Positions 12,734 to 14,598 of a stretch of DNA of 14,598 nucleotides are shown in pieces. Numbering within the stretch: position 1 is the first letter of the stretch; the number at the start of each line of letters is the position of its first letter. A program made the position numbers and the translations under genes. This DNA comes from Thermaerobacter marianensis (GTDB lineage Bacteria > Bacillota > Sulfobacillia > DYIH01): positions 1 to 14,598 of the forward strand of contig DYIH01000006.1 of assembly GCA_020723785.1 (NCBI GenBank), written 5' to 3'. The notes under the pieces were generated by a model, which was given only the letters and a program-made list of their open reading frames with translations, made no database searches and was not told the DNA's origin.

Positions 12734-14074
12734 GTGGGACAGCAACGGTACACGGCGGACGACGTCAAGCGTCTGGTCAAGGAGCGGGGGGTCCAGTTCA
12801 TCCGGCTCCAGTTCACCGACATCCTCGGCGTGATCAAGAACATCGACATCCCCATCTCCCAGTTGGACAAGGCCCTGGCCAACGAGCTGATGTTCGACGG
12901 CTCCTCGATTGAGGGCTTCGTGCGCATCGAGGAATCGGACATGTACCTGCGGCCCGATCCAAACACGTTCGCGATCTTTCCGTGGAAGGAGAAGGAGGGC
13001 TACACCACCGCCCGCCTGATCTGCGACGTGTATAACCCCGACGGCACCCCCTTCGAGGGCGACCCGCGGGGCTGCCTGCGGCGGGCGCTGGCCGGGGCCG
13101 AGGAGATGGGCTACACGCTCAACGTCGGCCCGGAGCCGGAGTTCTTCATGTTCCTGCGCAACGAGAAGGGCGAGGCCACCACCGAGACCCAGGATCAGGC
13201 ATCCTACTTCGACCTGGCCCCCGTGGACCAGGGCGAGGCGGCTCGCGCCCACATGGTGCTGACCCTGCAGGAGATGGGCTTCGAGATCGAGGCCTCCCAC
13301 CACGAGGTGGCCCCTGGCCAGCACGAGATCGACTTCAAGTACGCCGATGCCCTGACGACGGCCGACAACATAGTCACCTTCCGGTTCGTGGTGCGCACCA
13401 TCGCCGCCGAGCACGGCCTGCACGCCACGTTCATGCCCAAGCCCCTCTTCGGCGTGAACGGCTCCGGCATGCACATGCACATGTCCCTGTTCAGGGACGG
13501 GCGGAACGCCTTCCACGACCCGGAGGCCAGGGACGGGCTCTCCGACGTGATGCGCTTTTTCATCGGCGGTTTGATCAGGCATGCCAAGGGGTTCACCGCC
13601 GTCACCAACCCGCTGGTCAACTCCTACAAACGGCTGGTCCCCGGCTACGAGGCGCCGGTGAACATCGCCTGGGCCTTCCGCAACCGCAGTCCGATGATCC
13701 GCATCCCGGCCAAGCGCGGCATCTCCACGCGCCTGGAGCTGCGTTCGCCGGACCCGTCCTGCAACCCCTATCTCGCCATGGCGGTCACCCTGGCGGCCGG
13801 CCTGGACGGCATCAGGAACAGGCTCAAGCCGCCGTCTCCGGTGGAGCGCAACGTCTACACGATGACGGCCAAGGAGCGGGCCGAGCTGGGCGTGGAGAGC
13901 CTCCCCGGCAGCCTGGCGCAGGCCGTCGAGGAGTTGCGCAAGGACAAGGTGGTGCAGGCCGCCCTGGGCGAGCACATCTACCACCGCTTTCTGGAGGCCA
14001 AGATGCTGGAGTGGGATATCTACCGCACCCAGGTCCACGCCTGGGAGGTGGAGCAGTACCTGGCGACGTTCTGA
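12734..14074 (+). CDS. glnA: Glutamine synthetase type I (GSI-alpha)
   Basis: This 446-residue enzyme (Bacillus GlnA 444) makes glutamine from glutamate, ammonia and ATP as a cytoplasmic dodecamer. The start is GTG 12734; GGGAGG at 12716-12721 is 12 bases away, rather far, but no better start exists. Motifs seen are FDGSSIEGFVRIEESDMYL (including the Arg equivalent to feedback residue Arg62 of Bacillus), VGPEPEFFMF (metal-binding Glu), FGVNGSGMHMHMS, the VPGYEAP loop (flap Glu) and NRSPMIRIPA. The Arg and flap Glu fit the feedback-inhibited Gram-positive GSI-alpha type that controls GlnR through protein contact. I see no extra domain and no frameshift. It is co-transcribed with glnR and is followed at once by a likely terminator. 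Confidence 0.97.
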   Translation: MGQQRYTADDVKRLVKERGVQFIRLQFTDILGVIKNIDIPISQLDKALANELMFDGSSIEGFVRIEESDMYLRPDPNTFAIFPWKEKEGYTTARLICDVYNPDGTPFEGDPRGCLRRALAGAEEMGYTLNVGPEPEFFMFLRNEKGEATTETQDQASYFDLAPVDQGEAARAHMVLTLQEMGFEIEASHHEVAPGQHEIDFKYADALTTADNIVTFRFVVRTIAAEHGLHATFMPKPLFGVNGSGMHMHMSLFRDGRNAFHDPEARDGLSDVMRFFIGGLIRHAKGFTAVTNPLVNSYKRLVPGYEAPVNIAWAFRNRSPMIRIPAKRGISTRLELRSPDPSCNPYLAMAVTLAAGLDGIRNRLKPPSPVERNVYTMTAKERAELGVESLPGSLAQAVEELRKDKVVQAALGEHIYHRFLEAKMLEWDIYRTQVHAWEVEQYLATF

Positions 14075-14108
14075 GGCGGAGCCCCGACTTCTCGCCGCCT
14101 TCTTTTTT
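14074..14108 (+). terminator. Intrinsic terminator after glnA
   Basis: AGGCGG at 14074-14079 pairs with CCGCCT at 14095-14100 around a 15-base loop that can pair partly. It is followed directly by a T-rich run (14101-14108, six consecutive T). The stem begins at the last base of the glnA stop codon. Confidence 0.6.
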
Positions 14109-14161
14109 CGACCGGTCCTTGGCCGCGGCGGGTACCGGCGGTTCGCCGATCGGAAGAGCGG

Positions 14162-14175
14162 CGTCTTGCAAGACG
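14162..14175. repeat. Perfect 14-base palindrome
   Basis: CGTCTTGCAAGACG is its own reverse complement. It lies 50 bases upstream of a TATAAT box and could be an operator for a dimeric regulator or a small hairpin. Confidence 0.6.
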
Positions 14176-14224
14176 GCACCCTGAGCGACGAAGTCAAACG
14201 TGCGCCAGGCTCATTAACCAGACG

Positions 14225-14230
14225 TATAAT
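14225..14230 (+). promoter_or_regulatory. Candidate -10 element TATAAT
   Basis: This is a perfect TATAAT after the glnA terminator. No TTGACA-like -35 is present at 16-18 bases upstream and there is no TG extension, so the promoter would need an activator or is spurious. Transcription would start near 14237. Confidence 0.35.
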
Positions 14231-14306
14231 CCGTGCCTGGGAAAGTTTGTGCGACAAGGCATTCCGGGGCCTCGTCAAAACCTTATTACCGTGGTGCATA
14301 CTGCCG

Positions 14307-14329
14307 TCATGCATAAGCATTTTGCATGA
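14307..14329 (+). repeat. Hairpin-forming inverted repeat TCATGCA / TGCATGA
   Basis: TCATGCA (14307-14313) and TGCATGA (14323-14329) are exact inverse complements with a nine-base AT-rich loop. The low GC content stands out from the rest of the window. Confidence 0.55.
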
Positions 14330-14512
14330 GTCGCGAAGCCTTGCTCGGCGTCGCGGGATACTCCGGCGCCGTGCGGGCGCATTCCGGCCAAGCTCTCTTT
14401 GCAGGAACGAATGGAGCGCGGGCACCGCATCGCCGCGAAGACCTGGCGCCGGCGAGCGATGTGGTGGACCGTGCATCCCGCCAAAGGAACCGCGACCGCG
14501 CGTCCGCGTCAA

Positions 14513-14543
14513 CACCCACCCCCGAGGTATCCGGGGGCGGGTG
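14513..14543 (+). repeat. Long GC-rich hairpin near the window end
   Basis: CACCCACCCCCG (14513-14524) pairs with CGGGGGCGGGTG (14532-14543) with a single A-C mismatch around a seven-base loop. No T-tract follows, so it is not a classical terminator. It ends 43 bases before a possible start codon and could act on the mRNA leader. Confidence 0.6.
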
Positions 14544-14598
14544 CCCGGAGCACCCGGTCAACCCGGAAGCCTGGAAAGACGATAAATGAATCGGTTGG

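Larger units (their letters stand above)
14109..14585 (+). other. Non-coding region after glnA, possible structured leader of the next gene
   Basis: I see no convincing gene in these ~480 bases; the longest forward frame (from 14166) has Arg/Pro-rich low-complexity composition. The region contains a perfect 14-base palindrome (14162-14175), TATAAT at 14225-14230 without a clear -35, a 7-base perfect hairpin (14307-14329), a possible long-range pair CAAGGC (14255-14260) with GCCTTG (14338-14343), and a strong GC hairpin (14513-14543). An ATG at 14586 could begin the next gene, but only four codons are visible and no clear binding site precedes it. Confidence 0.55.

Noticed and set aside
14460..14500. 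T-box antiterminator-like sequences (GGTGGACCG, GGAACCGCG)
   Set aside because: The essential UGGN bulge followed by ACCGCG is not intact in either copy, no specifier stem I was found upstream, and no terminator with a T-tract follows.
12296..14515. Long open frame on the minus strand opposite glnR-glnA
   Set aside because: It is a shadow of two clear genes in GC-rich DNA and its product resembles no known family.
14513..14543. ANTAR-type paired hairpins, sometimes found near glutamine metabolism genes
   Set aside because: The loop is seven bases and lacks the A1/G4 hexaloop pattern, and only one such hairpin is seen.
14166..14585. 139-codon forward frame after glnA
   Set aside because: It has Arg/Pro/Gly-rich low-complexity sequence, no ribosome binding site, and runs across several inverted repeats.

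Overview
The window is GC-rich, bacterial, and densely packed with genes, with few and short gaps. A SpoVK-type AAA+ ATPase upstream of a GlnR-like MerR regulator and a Gram-positive type I glutamine synthetase points to an endospore-forming Firmicute. I infer a high-GC clostridial lineage (Moorella, Desulfotomaculum or Symbiobacterium-like) but cannot name a genus. There are no rRNA or tRNA genes, CRISPR arrays or insertion sequences.

Region 1 (1-6267, + strand) is a carbohydrate operon. It runs: the 3' part of a mannose-1-phosphate guanylyltransferase-like nucleotidyltransferase; a GT4-type glycosyltransferase with an altered active-site motif; an alpha/alpha-toroid protein starting on the base after the GT stop; a small mannose-6-phosphate-isomerase-type cupin; a stand-alone BON-domain protein; and a GH94 (cellobiose phosphorylase-like) enzyme. 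Together they suggest sugar-nucleotide supply, synthesis of a cytoplasmic oligosaccharide and its recovery by phosphorolysis. The actual glycan cannot be read from the sequence.

Region 2 (6214-8871) holds short unrelated genes: an O6-alkylguanine-DNA alkyltransferase on the minus strand whose 3' end overlaps the GH94 gene; the divergent fluoride channel crcB with its usual DUF190 partner; a minus-strand single-pass membrane protein; a 400-base gap with AT-rich islands and a 9-base repeat; and a DUF4870 membrane protein.

Region 3 (8938-14074, + strand) runs spoVK, a small GTPase, a membrane protein with two DDxxDxxxD motifs, a 74-residue membrane protein with a CPVC motif, a DUF456 membrane protein, glnR and glnA. 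The outer frame (spoVK then glnR-glnA) recalls Bacillus subtilis, where hflX (ynbA) and ynbB lie between. Here that interior is a different, translationally coupled GTPase/membrane-protein module. A strong promoter with a near-consensus GlnR/TnrA-type box precedes glnR. A likely intrinsic terminator follows glnA.

Region 4 (14109-14598) shows no convincing gene. It has a TATAAT box, a perfect 14-base palindrome and two strong inverted repeats before a possible start codon at the window edge. It may be the long structured leader of the next gene.

The most interesting items are the GTPase/mini-UbiA-like module, the structured non-coding region after glnA, and the mannose-linked glycan locus.
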